DNA of 26,134 nucleotides from an uncultured Duncaniella sp. (GTDB lineage: Bacteria > Bacteroidota > Bacteroidia > Bacteroidales > Muribaculaceae), in contig CAJURI010000010.1 in assembly GCA_910588795.1 (NCBI GenBank), positions 1 to 26,134 of the forward strand. The letters are read 5' to 3'. The notes below the pieces were generated by a model. It saw only the letters and a program-made list of their open reading frames with translations, did not search any database and was not told where the DNA came from. The first letter of the stretch is position 1. The number at the start of each line of letters is the position of its first letter. Made by a program: the position numbers and the translations under genes. Positions 7,421 through 16,016 of the stretch are shown here, in pieces.

Positions 7421-7455
7421 AATATGCAGTAGATGAAATATTGGATGGAAATCAT

Positions 7456-7463
7456 TAACTTTG
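7456..7463 (+). promoter_or_regulatory. Promoter -7 box for the thioredoxin-fold lipoprotein unit
   Basis: TAACTTTG matches TAnnTTTG and lies 31 bases before the ATG at 7495, just after the susCD terminator. The -33 element is weak; I see no TTTG at the ideal distance. Confidence 0.55.
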
Positions 7464-7494
7464 CAACTAAAATAACCAAGAAACATTCCGACAC

Positions 7495-8598
7495 ATGAAA
7501 TCTATATACCGCACCGCACTTCTCGGCATGGCAGCTGCAGTTGCCGTATCATGCTCCGACAATGGATCGCAGTGGCATCTCAACGGCTCTATCGAGGGTC
7601 TCGGCGAAAACGATGCAATAGTACTCGAAGGCAACAACCAGGGCTACTGGTATGTCATAGACACAATACATCCCTCCAAAGGGGGTGAGATCAAATATGC
7701 CGGCGATGTCCACGGGTATCCCGACATATTCCGCCTACGCATCGGCGAAAGTTCGGTATATTTCCCCATCGACAGCATCGAGACAGTCACCATCAACGCC
7801 ACCGCTCCCGACATATCCACCAACCACAGGCTGTCAGGATCACCGCAGGCTGTCAACCTCGCCAAAGTGGACAGCATAATCACAGCATCAGCCGCACGCA
7901 ACGGGGTAAACGCTGTGGTAAATGACGAGAATATGAAGCGTGATCTCGGAAAGATGATCCTTGCCAACCCCTCCGACGTGGTGAGCTACTACATAATAAG
8001 CAAAAGCATCGGCGGCAAACCGCTGTTCAACCCTACTGTTGCATTTGACCACAGGATCATCGGAGCCGTGGCCAATTCTTTCAATCAGTTCCGGCCTGAC
8101 GATCCGCGCACAAAATATCTCGCAAATCTTTATCTGAGAAACCGCAAGCCCGGACAGATCAAGACTGACGGACCAAAGATCGAGGCCAAATTCGTAAAGG
8201 CTTTCGAAATAGAACTTTTCGACCAGACCGGAAAGAAGCATTCACTGCTTGAGCTCACCGAGAGCGGCCGCCCCGTGATACTGAATTTCACAGCCTATGC
8301 CACAGAATGGTCACCGGCATTCAACGTAGAGCTGAACAAAGTGTACGAGAAATACCGTCAGCAGGGCCTCGAGATATATCAGGTCTCTGTCGACGAGAAC
8401 GAATACGCCTGGAAACAGACAGCCAAGAACCTGCCGTGGATCACTGTGCTCAACAATGTAGCCGAAGGCGGGAAAGTGTTACAGCAGTATAACGTAGGAG
8501 CACTCCCCACAACATTCGTATTCAACCGCAATGGCGAACTGGTGCAGCGCGTACTTGATATCGACGATCTCGACTCCGCAGTAGCTAAATGTCTGTAG
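7495..8598 (+). CDS. Thioredoxin-fold lipoprotein (DUF4369-like plus redox-dead thioredoxin domain)
   Basis: A 367-residue lipoprotein with its lipobox cysteine at residue 20 (VAVSC). Residues about 27-125 resemble the DUF4369 domain that precedes AhpC/TSA-thioredoxin domains in Bacteroidetes. Residues about 235-367 form a thioredoxin/TlpA-like fold: RPVILNFTAYATEWSPAF (259-276), YQVSVDENEYAWK and the cis-proline loop GALPTTFVF (P338). The usual WCxxC is replaced by TEWSPAF; the only cysteines are C20 and C366, so thiol-disulfide exchange is not possible by the normal mechanism. A binding, chaperone or scaffold role is more likely (inference). It has its own promoter box and is 33 bases upstream of the tamB-like gene, so the two are probably co-transcribed. 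The fold call is firm. Confidence 0.85.
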   Translation: MKSIYRTALLGMAAAVAVSCSDNGSQWHLNGSIEGLGENDAIVLEGNNQGYWYVIDTIHPSKGGEIKYAGDVHGYPDIFRLRIGESSVYFPIDSIETVTINATAPDISTNHRLSGSPQAVNLAKVDSIITASAARNGVNAVVNDENMKRDLGKMILANPSDVVSYYIISKSIGGKPLFNPTVAFDHRIIGAVANSFNQFRPDDPRTKYLANLYLRNRKPGQIKTDGPKIEAKFVKAFEIELFDQTGKKHSLLELTESGRPVILNFTAYATEWSPAFNVELNKVYEKYRQQGLEIYQVSVDENEYAWKQTAKNLPWITVLNNVAEGGKVLQQYNVGALPTTFVFNRNGELVQRVLDIDDLDSAVAKCL

Positions 8599-8631
8599 CG
8601 GATAGTCCATCAATCTGTCACACATACTGTT

Positions 8632-11600
8632 GTGAGGACATTTTATAAGATTCTCCGTTCCATATCAGTCATATTGCTGGTGCTGCCTCTGGCAGTGCCG
8701 GCTTTGCTATATATATTGCTCTCCATACCCGGCGTACAGAACGCATTGGGCCATCGCGCAGAGAAAGAACTTACCTCACTATTAGGCACCAGAGTAAGCA
8801 TAGGGAAAGTTGAGTTCCTGCCTTTCACACGCATAGTACTCAAGGATGTCACCGTCAATGACACCACAGGGCGGCAGGCACTCCGAATAGGCCATCTCGG
8901 AGCAGGCATGAGCCTGAGCGAATCATTGTGGAACAAACGGCCGGTGATCACATATGCCGAAATCATCGATCTTGAAGCGCGACTGTGGCGCGACTCCATA
9001 GGCTCTCCCCTTAACATAGATCCCATAATCGCACGATTCAAAAAGAAAGAACCGTCGAAAGAATCACCGTTCGATCTGGCTGTCAACATGGTTGTGATAC
9101 GCAGATCATCCCTGACTTACGACGTCGTCTCGGCTCCGGCCAAGGGGGACAGCACATTTGACGCATCCCACATCTCGGTAAGCGGGATCAGAGCCGACCT
9201 AAGGGCCCCGCGCATATCCAACGGGGTCATCGACGCGGAAATAAAACGCATGGGGGCCATAGAGAAGTCAGGCCTGACACTCCGCTCGCTTTCGGGAAAA
9301 CTGTACATGGACAAGCAAAAGGCTATAATTGCCGACCTGTCAATCCAGCTGCCCAACTCCTCCATAGCATTCGACAATATAGAGACCGCATGCTCACCTC
9401 TTGACAAAGGATTCGACTACAGGGACATCCACACCAGGATAGCACTGCTTCCGGACGCATATATCTCGACTACCGACATCACCCCTCTCCTGCCGGAACT
9501 CAAAGGGCTCGACCTGACCGCCGATCTGGAGATCGACACCGAGGGCGACGCCAACAGGATCGACATAAACAGGCTCGACGTGTCATTGCGCAATAACGAC
9601 TCCCGAGTCCACCTTTCCGGCGCAGTGTGCGGTTATAACCACGGACGCGACTCTCTGACGTTTGACCTCGACCATGTGAGCATGAATTTCAACATGCCGT
9701 CGGTACTCGCAACGATGAGACGCTTCGGAAACAGCGGAGCAAAACTGACCGACAGGCTGAAACCGCTCTCAAGCCTTGGCGACATCAATCTGCTCGGACA
9801 GATATCGGCCACAGTGAGGAGCCTTGATTTCAAAGGTTCGATAATCACCTCAAGCGGAAGCGTGGACATCGATGCAGGAGTGATGCGCCGCTCTCCCGAA
9901 TCACCGCTGCTTATCGACGGGGTGCTGGTGGCATCTGACCTCAATCCGTCAGGGCTGCACGCCAAGCTGGCACCGCTCACCGGACTGACTCTGGAATCGA
10001 CTGTCGACCTTTCCATAGGGCGCAACAGAAATATCAACGGCACTGCCGAAATAAACATTGCCTCGGCAATATGGGACGGCACGGCATACAGCGACATAAC
10101 AGGCTCAGCCAACTTTTCAGGCAGGCATATCGATCTGACAGTTGACAGCAATACACCCGAAGCGGACTTCTCGATACGCGGAGGATATGACAACAGCCAG
10201 GAGAAACCGCTGACCGAACTTTATGCCGACATACGCAACATATCCCTTTCACCATTCATTTCCAAAGGCGCATACAAGGACTATGATATCTCTGCCGAAG
10301 TGGATGCATCCGTCTTAGGAGGGAATCTCGACCAAATGGAAGGATGGGTCAATATCAGCGACATAGGTTTCATAAACCATAATGACAACCGTCACATAGA
10401 CCTGGATCTTGTGAGCATACGGTCGGAGATCGCAGACTCATCCCGCACCGTGTCAGTGAAAGGGGGACCGGTAGAGATGACACTGAAAGGAGAATTCTCG
10501 TATCCGGGACTCGTAAAGGACATGAAACAGCTTACAGCCAAGGTGTTCCCTGCCCTCCTGCCTGAAGATCACGCCGAAGGGAATATAACCTCACAGGCCG
10601 ACCTGAACATAACCATTAACCCCGACACTGCCATATCACGCTTCTTTAAGCTTCCGGTAGAGGTAATACACCCCATCCAGCTTGAGGCATCGACAAGCAC
10701 TCTTGACAATGAAGCCAGGCTGCTCCTCAGCGCGCCTTATCTCAAGCAGAAGGACAAACTGATAGAAGAGACCACCCTTACAGCGACATTAGATGCCGGC
10801 GACAGCACGTGCAATGTGGGGTTCAATACCCTTGTGCCCACCAAAAACGGGCAGATGGACCTGAGAATCAAATCGGCAGGAGCCAACAACGTGCTTGACA
10901 CCGACATCAACTGGCACATAGACCGCAAAGCTGAATTCAGCGGAGACATATCATTCGCATCGACATTCTCCAGAGACGAAGACAACGTCCTTACGACGGA
11001 CATAAAGGTCGCACCCGGCAAAGTGGTGTTCAACGACTCGGTATGGAATGTCACGCCGGCAGAGATAGCAGTCCGTCCTGAAGAAATCAGAATCAACAAT
11101 CTCGGGGCATCGCGCAGCGGGCAGACACTTGCCATCAACGGAGTCGCCGGAGTTGACTCGCTGAGCCGTCTGGAAGTCGTGCTCGACCATATAGACCTCG
11201 ACTACGTGTTCGAGACACTCGCGCTGAGCGATGCCGTGAAATTCGGAGGCATAGCCACAGGCAGGATATTCGGAGAATCACTTCTCTCGAAGGACCCTAT
11301 ACTTTACACCCCGCGTCTGCTCGTCGACGGGCTGAGCTATAACAACTGCAACTTCGGACTTGGAGACATACACAGCTGGTGGGACAACAACACCAAAACT
11401 ATTACAATAGGAGCGGACATAACGCAGAACAACGGCAAACACTCCATAATCACGGGCACCATAATGCCTCTTAGCGAAGAACTCGACTTCAATTTCTCTG
11501 CCGACGAAGCTCCGTCGGCATTCATGCTACCGTTCATGTCGGCATTCACATCCAAAGTCGACGGGCTCATATCCGGCGACGCACGCCTGTTCGGGACATT

Positions 11601-13260
11601 CAAGGACCTGGATCTCATCGGCGACATATACGTCAAGGACCTGAGCATGAAACTTGACTTCACAAACACGGTGTACACTGTCTCGGATTCAGTACATATC
11701 ACACCCGGCATCATATCGTTCAAGGATGTTGAGATCAGGGACAGATACGGCAACTGCGGCAAGCTCACCGGAGAAGTCACACACAGATATTTCCATGACC
11801 CGACGTTCAAATTCAACATCACGGATGTCAGAGACATGCTAGTGTATGACGTAGGCGAGCATGACACCGAGGATCCGTGGTACGGAAGGATCTACGGATC
11901 AGGATCAGCAGCCGTGAAAGGCGTGCCGGGCAAAATCGATATAGGAGTGAACATGCGTACAGCCGCAAAGTCAACATTCACATTCGTGCTCAGCGATGCG
12001 GAACAGTCGGTGGAATATGACTTCATAACCCTGCGCGACCGCGACAAGGGGAAGAAAGATTCCATAGCGGCACTTGACCCGACACCTCTTATAGTAAGAC
12101 AATTGCGTGAACGCATAAAGAAAGAGGAACAAGGCGCGCCCACAGTGTATGCCATGGAGTTCAATGTTGACATAACCCCTGACGCCACGCTCAACCTCAT
12201 AATGGACCCCATAGGGGGCGACAAGATCACTGCGCACGGTTCGGGACATCTCCGCATGAACTACGCATCCGACGGGGAATTGGAGATGTACGGGGAATAC
12301 ACTCTTAACCGCGGCTCGTACAATTTCACGCTTCAGGACATAATCATAAAGGATTTCACTATCCTTGAAGGGAGCAAAATAACATTTCTCGGTGATCCGT
12401 ATGCCGCTCAGCTGAACATACGTGCGGCATACTCCCTCAATGCCAATCTCAGCGACCTTGACGAATCATTTCTCGAGGACCGTGAACTGACACGCACCAA
12501 TGTGAAAGTAAACGCAATAATGATCGTGACAGGAGATATGCGGCAACCTGACATAAAGTTTGACCTCGAATTCCCGACACTCACCGCCGACACATACCGC
12601 AAGGTCCGCTCAATCATTTCGACTGATGAAATGATGTCACGGCAGATCATATATCTGCTTGCCCTCAACCGGTTCTACACGCCGGAATACATGGCAACGA
12701 CCCATGGCAACGAACTTGTGTCAGTCGCATCCTCCACCCTCTCCTCACGCCTGGGATCCATGCTCGGACAGCTCAGCGACAACTGGAGCATAGCACCTGC
12801 CATACGAAGCGACCGCGGCGACTTCTCCGACGTCGAGGTCGATGTGGCATTGTCAAGCCAGCTGCTTGACAACCGTCTGCTCTTCAACGGCAATCTCGGA
12901 TACCGCGACAAATCGCTCAACAACAACAGTTTCATCGGCGATTTTGACATACGCTATCTGCTCAACCGGCACGGCACCATACAGCTCAAAGCCTACAACC
13001 GCTACAATGACCAGAATTATTACCTGAAAAGCGCACTCACCACGCAGGGTGTAGGAGTGGTGTTCAAGCGTGATTTCGACAATATATTCTCATTCCTCCG
13101 TCCTATAAAAAACAAGCTCAAGAAGCAGAGGCAAGAGAAAAACGATTCCATCAAGGCCAAAAACGGCACAACGGGCATAACGATACCTAACGATACCGTC
13201 AATAAAAAGCCAACACGCTTTGAAGTAAAATTCGACGAAGAACTGGAGATCAAAAAATGA
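8632..13260 (+). CDS. tamB: TamB/AsmA-like translocation and assembly module protein (DUF490)
   Basis: A very large protein of 1542 residues. One N-terminal membrane anchor (about residues 8-32) is followed by an AsmA-like start (GTRVSIGKVEFLPFTRIVLK). A long chain of repeating beta-strand segments then ends in the C-terminal TamB/DUF490 region (about 1150-1500), with the typical YTLNRGSYNFTLQDI and FTILEGSKITFLGDPYAAQL. Family members are anchored in the inner membrane and span the periplasm, helping outer-membrane protein assembly or lipid transport. The start is GTG at 8632; no in-frame ATG gives the anchor, and it lies 33 bases after the lipoprotein stop. No BamA/TamA-like partner gene is in the window. 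A hairpin overlapping the stop codon ends the unit. Family is secure; which transport role it plays in this organism is not shown. Confidence 0.9.
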   Translation: MRTFYKILRSISVILLVLPLAVPALLYILLSIPGVQNALGHRAEKELTSLLGTRVSIGKVEFLPFTRIVLKDVTVNDTTGRQALRIGHLGAGMSLSESLWNKRPVITYAEIIDLEARLWRDSIGSPLNIDPIIARFKKKEPSKESPFDLAVNMVVIRRSSLTYDVVSAPAKGDSTFDASHISVSGIRADLRAPRISNGVIDAEIKRMGAIEKSGLTLRSLSGKLYMDKQKAIIADLSIQLPNSSIAFDNIETACSPLDKGFDYRDIHTRIALLPDAYISTTDITPLLPELKGLDLTADLEIDTEGDANRIDINRLDVSLRNNDSRVHLSGAVCGYNHGRDSLTFDLDHVSMNFNMPSVLATMRRFGNSGAKLTDRLKPLSSLGDINLLGQISATVRSLDFKGSIITSSGSVDIDAGVMRRSPESPLLIDGVLVASDLNPSGLHAKLAPLTGLTLESTVDLSIGRNRNINGTAEINIASAIWDGTAYSDITGSANFSGRHIDLTVDSNTPEADFSIRGGYDNSQEKPLTELYADIRNISLSPFISKGAYKDYDISAEVDASVLGGNLDQMEGWVNISDIGFINHNDNRHIDLDLVSIRSEIADSSRTVSVKGGPVEMTLKGEFSYPGLVKDMKQLTAKVFPALLPEDHAEGNITSQADLNITINPDTAISRFFKLPVEVIHPIQLEASTSTLDNEARLLLSAPYLKQKDKLIEETTLTATLDAGDSTCNVGFNTLVPTKNGQMDLRIKSAGANNVLDTDINWHIDRKAEFSGDISFASTFSRDEDNVLTTDIKVAPGKVVFNDSVWNVTPAEIAVRPEEIRINNLGASRSGQTLAINGVAGVDSLSRLEVVLDHIDLDYVFETLALSDAVKFGGIATGRIFGESLLSKDPILYTPRLLVDGLSYNNCNFGLGDIHSWWDNNTKTITIGADITQNNGKHSIITGTIMPLSEELDFNFSADEAPSAFMLPFMSAFTSKVDGLISGDARLFGTFKDLDLIGDIYVKDLSMKLDFTNTVYTVSDSVHITPGIISFKDVEIRDRYGNCGKLTGEVTHRYFHDPTFKFNITDVRDMLVYDVGEHDTEDPWYGRIYGSGSAAVKGVPGKIDIGVNMRTAAKSTFTFVLSDAEQSVEYDFITLRDRDKGKKDSIAALDPTPLIVRQLRERIKKEEQGAPTVYAMEFNVDITPDATLNLIMDPIGGDKITAHGSGHLRMNYASDGELEMYGEYTLNRGSYNFTLQDIIIKDFTILEGSKITFLGDPYAAQLNIRAAYSLNANLSDLDESFLEDRELTRTNVKVNAIMIVTGDMRQPDIKFDLEFPTLTADTYRKVRSIISTDEMMSRQIIYLLALNRFYTPEYMATTHGNELVSVASSTLSSRLGSMLGQLSDNWSIAPAIRSDRGDFSDVEVDVALSSQLLDNRLLFNGNLGYRDKSLNNNSFIGDFDIRYLLNRHGTIQLKAYNRYNDQNYYLKSALTTQGVGVVFKRDFDNIFSFLRPIKNKLKKQRQEKNDSIKAKNGTTGITIPNDTVNKKPTRFEVKFDEELEIKK

Positions 13261-13294
13261 AAGCAGGCGAGGAATTTCCCCACCTGCTTTTATA
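13260..13294. terminator. Bidirectional terminator between tamB and GH95
   Basis: AAAGCAGG (13260-13267) pairs with CCTGCTTT (13283-13290), and the plus side ends in TTTTA. It lies between two converging genes and overlaps the tamB stop codon. Confidence 0.65.
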
Positions 13295-13313
13295 GGCAAT
13301 GGACCGATCTCAC

Positions 13314-15785
13314 TTACATCACGCCATGTAAGCGTTTCACTTTATAGACTTTTCCGGGTAATGCATCTATATCATATTCGTATGTGCGCAATACTGTAGG
13401 ATATCTTACCATGGTCTCGGGAGATACCTCTACAGTTTTGACTTTTACATTCCGCAACAATGGATTGCCGCATTCTCCCTCAGCCTCACACAATCCGTCA
13501 CCCATGAGCGGGACATACGAACGGATGCGCAACCTGCCACCTATATTTGATTTTATTGACGCTTCCGAGAGTTGTCCTCCGCGCCATGACATATCCACTT
13601 CAAAATTACCGCGAGCCTTCAGCCCGTTAACACACCCTTCCGACCACGAGTCAGGAAGAGCTGGCAGCAGATGCAACGCCCCGTCATGACTTTGCAGCAG
13701 CATCTCCGCCACTCCTGCAGTAAAGCCATAGTTGCCATCAATCTGAAATGGCGGATGAGCATCAAACAGATTCGGGTAAAGCCTGCCCTCCTCTCCTGAA
13801 TCAAGAAATTTATTCTTATCGCCGGGAAGGAGCGTTATCATGTTACGTATGATACGGTCAGCATGATTCCCGTCAAGCAAACGGGCCCAAAGATTGATTT
13901 TCCAGCCTATGCTCCAGCCCGTAGCCATGTCGCCACGCTGCATAAGCGTAGTCTCCGCAGCCTTGAATGCCGCCGGTGCGACAGAGGGGGTTATCTGACT
14001 ACTCGGATACAGTCCATATAGGTGAGAGACATGCCGATGCTGATCACGAGGATTATCGGCATCAGCGAGCCACTCCTGCAACTGTCCGTGACGTCCCACG
14101 CGCATAGGAGACAGACGGTCGATAGCATCCTGTAATTTTTCCCGGTACTCCTTATCTATCCCAAGAGCTTCTGCAGCCATTTTTGTATTGTTAAGCGCGT
14201 CATAAGCAATCTGGTTGTCCATTGTGCATCCTGCAGTGATGTACGACTCGGTATATCCGTGCTCGGGCGACATAGAAGGAGCTGTGACAAGATATCCTGA
14301 AGATGGATGCTCCACAAGATGGCTCAGATAGAAATCAGCAGTCCCCTTTATTACAGGATAATACTTTGTAAGGAATTTTTTATCTCCGGTGAAAAGATAA
14401 TGCTCCCACAGGTGGGTGGCGAGCCACGCCCCTCCATTAGGCCACATGCCGAATGCAGCAAAATCGATCGGCCCGGTCACCCGCCACAGATCCGTATTGT
14501 GATGGGCCACCCATCCGTCAGCACCATAAAGCACCTTGGCAGTTATCGCTCCGGTCTTTGACAGATCCTCGATCATATCGAACAACGGTTGATGGCATTC
14601 CGACAGGTTGGTTACTTCCGCAGGCCAGTAATTCATCTCCGTATTGATATTGATAGTGTATTTGCTGTCCCATGGAGCATGCTGGCTTGCATTCCATACA
14701 CCTTGTAAGTTGGCAGGCTGGCCTCCGGGCTGGGACGCGGAAATAAGTAGATATCTCCCATACTGAAACAACAGTGCCACAAGCGACGGATCATAATCGA
14801 ATTTGAAATTCTGCACTCTCCTGTGGGTCTCATCCGCTGATTCAGATGTTGACGGAAGCCTCAGACTGACACGGTCAAACTGCTCTTTATAAGCACTGAT
14901 ATGCTCTTCCAATGCTTTCGGAAAACCCTTTTTACTTGCTACAGAAAGGATGTGCTCCACCTCTCGTTCCGGCTTTCCGCTTATATCATGATAGTTCACA
15001 TAATTGGTTGCCGAAGCAATATATAGCGTAGCCTCTGTGGCATCCGAAACATCAACCGAAGATCGAGTGCCAGAAAGAGCTCCGTCAGTCACAACCCTTA
15101 TGCCACACACAGCACGTAATCCTCCCGGCACACCTTCCTGCTCGACTCCCGGTATGGTCACAAGCATGCATCCACGTTTAGTCTTTACTGATGATCCTTC
15201 AGGAGCGTTATAACCCAGTCTGAAATTCAGAGCACCGGGACGATCGGCTGCGATATTTACCATCACTATCCCATCGGGCAATGAAGCGATAGCCTGGCGT
15301 GTATATGTGACACCGTCTGATTTATAGCTCACTTTTGCCACAGCCCGATTCAAATCAAGTTCGCGAAAATATCCTGACACAGAATCTTTGCTGGAGAATG
15401 TCAACGTCGCCTCCCCCAACGTAAGATAACGCATCCCATGCTGCGGTGACATATAATATCTGGCTATAAGATCCTCGGCTTCCTTTGTTCTGTTCTGAAA
15501 AATGAGTTTTCTGATCTCTTCAAGATGTGAAATTCCGGCGGGATTATTATTGTCATAAGGACGTCCGCTCCAGAATGTCTCCTCATTGAGTTGAATGCGT
15601 TCTTCAGAAATGCCGCCATATACCATGGCTCCCATACGGGAATTACCCAACGGCAGAGCCTCGACCCATTCATTGGCAGGCGAGGAATACCATAAGCGCA
15701 TCACATTATCGTCTGCTTTTGCCGAAATCGAAACAGCAAGAACAGACAACACCATAAAAACACGTGTAGTCAACATATTATTCAT
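13314..15785 (-). CDS. GH95 family glycoside hydrolase (alpha-L-fucosidase or alpha-L-galactosidase)
   Basis: An 823-residue secreted enzyme. Residues 1-24 form a signal peptide (ending SAKA); the N-terminal beta-sandwich begins LWYSSPANEWVEALPLGNSR and includes QLNEETFWSGRP; the (alpha/alpha)6 barrel carries NINTEMNYWPAE (379-390), SPEHGY (506-511), HRHVSHLYGLYP (583-594) and QIDGNYGFTAG (681-691). In the family, the NxN asparagines (here N379/N381) activate water and a Glu is the general acid; E508 in SPEH is the likely one (alignment by eye). GH95 enzymes remove terminal alpha-1,2-L-fucose or L-galactose. Start ATG 15785 has a TATTTTTG box 17 bases upstream; M4 is an alternative. It is divergent from the GH43 gene, both probably part of the PUL. 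Exact substrate is inference. Confidence 0.93.
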   Translation of the reverse strand: MNNMLTTRVFMVLSVLAVSISAKADDNVMRLWYSSPANEWVEALPLGNSRMGAMVYGGISEERIQLNEETFWSGRPYDNNNPAGISHLEEIRKLIFQNRTKEAEDLIARYYMSPQHGMRYLTLGEATLTFSSKDSVSGYFRELDLNRAVAKVSYKSDGVTYTRQAIASLPDGIVMVNIAADRPGALNFRLGYNAPEGSSVKTKRGCMLVTIPGVEQEGVPGGLRAVCGIRVVTDGALSGTRSSVDVSDATEATLYIASATNYVNYHDISGKPEREVEHILSVASKKGFPKALEEHISAYKEQFDRVSLRLPSTSESADETHRRVQNFKFDYDPSLVALLFQYGRYLLISASQPGGQPANLQGVWNASQHAPWDSKYTININTEMNYWPAEVTNLSECHQPLFDMIEDLSKTGAITAKVLYGADGWVAHHNTDLWRVTGPIDFAAFGMWPNGGAWLATHLWEHYLFTGDKKFLTKYYPVIKGTADFYLSHLVEHPSSGYLVTAPSMSPEHGYTESYITAGCTMDNQIAYDALNNTKMAAEALGIDKEYREKLQDAIDRLSPMRVGRHGQLQEWLADADNPRDQHRHVSHLYGLYPSSQITPSVAPAAFKAAETTLMQRGDMATGWSIGWKINLWARLLDGNHADRIIRNMITLLPGDKNKFLDSGEEGRLYPNLFDAHPPFQIDGNYGFTAGVAEMLLQSHDGALHLLPALPDSWSEGCVNGLKARGNFEVDMSWRGGQLSEASIKSNIGGRLRIRSYVPLMGDGLCEAEGECGNPLLRNVKVKTVEVSPETMVRYPTVLRTYEYDIDALPGKVYKVKRLHGVM

Positions 15786-15801
15786 GCATTGTTATTTTTT
15801 A

Positions 15802-15831
15802 CAAAAATAGCCATCTTCATTCATATACCAA
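15802..15831 (-). promoter_or_regulatory. Promoter of the GH95 gene
   Basis: On the minus strand, TTGG (15828-15831), an 18-base spacer and TATTTTTG (15802-15809) make a Bacteroidetes-type promoter very close to the start codon, so the leader would be about 10 bases. Confidence 0.5.
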
Positions 15832-15979
15832 CCAACATGTGACAAATAAGCATCTAATTGGTAGACTATAACCATGTTTTATGCATGCCTGTTACATATA
15901 TGAATAAAAATAAGCCACGGGATAAACAAATACACATATTAATGAAACCATCACAAACTCATAACCAGCAATTAATTAT

Positions 15980-15987
15980 TAATTTTG
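15980..15987 (+). promoter_or_regulatory. Promoter -7 box of the GH43 gene
   Basis: TAATTTTG fits TAnnTTTG and lies 30 bases before ATG 16017. The -33 region is AT-rich without a clear TTTG. The 231-base divergent region with GH95 could be shared by one activator, but I see no convincing common operator. Confidence 0.5.
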
Positions 15988-16016
15988 CGGACATATAAAC
16001 CATTAACCGCTCTATC

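Noticed and set aside
9633..10193. 186-codon minus-strand open frame inside tamB (also 11337-11867)
   Set aside because: Shadows of the long tamB gene caused by its codon use; no promoter, and residues are Ser/Leu/Pro-rich without domains.
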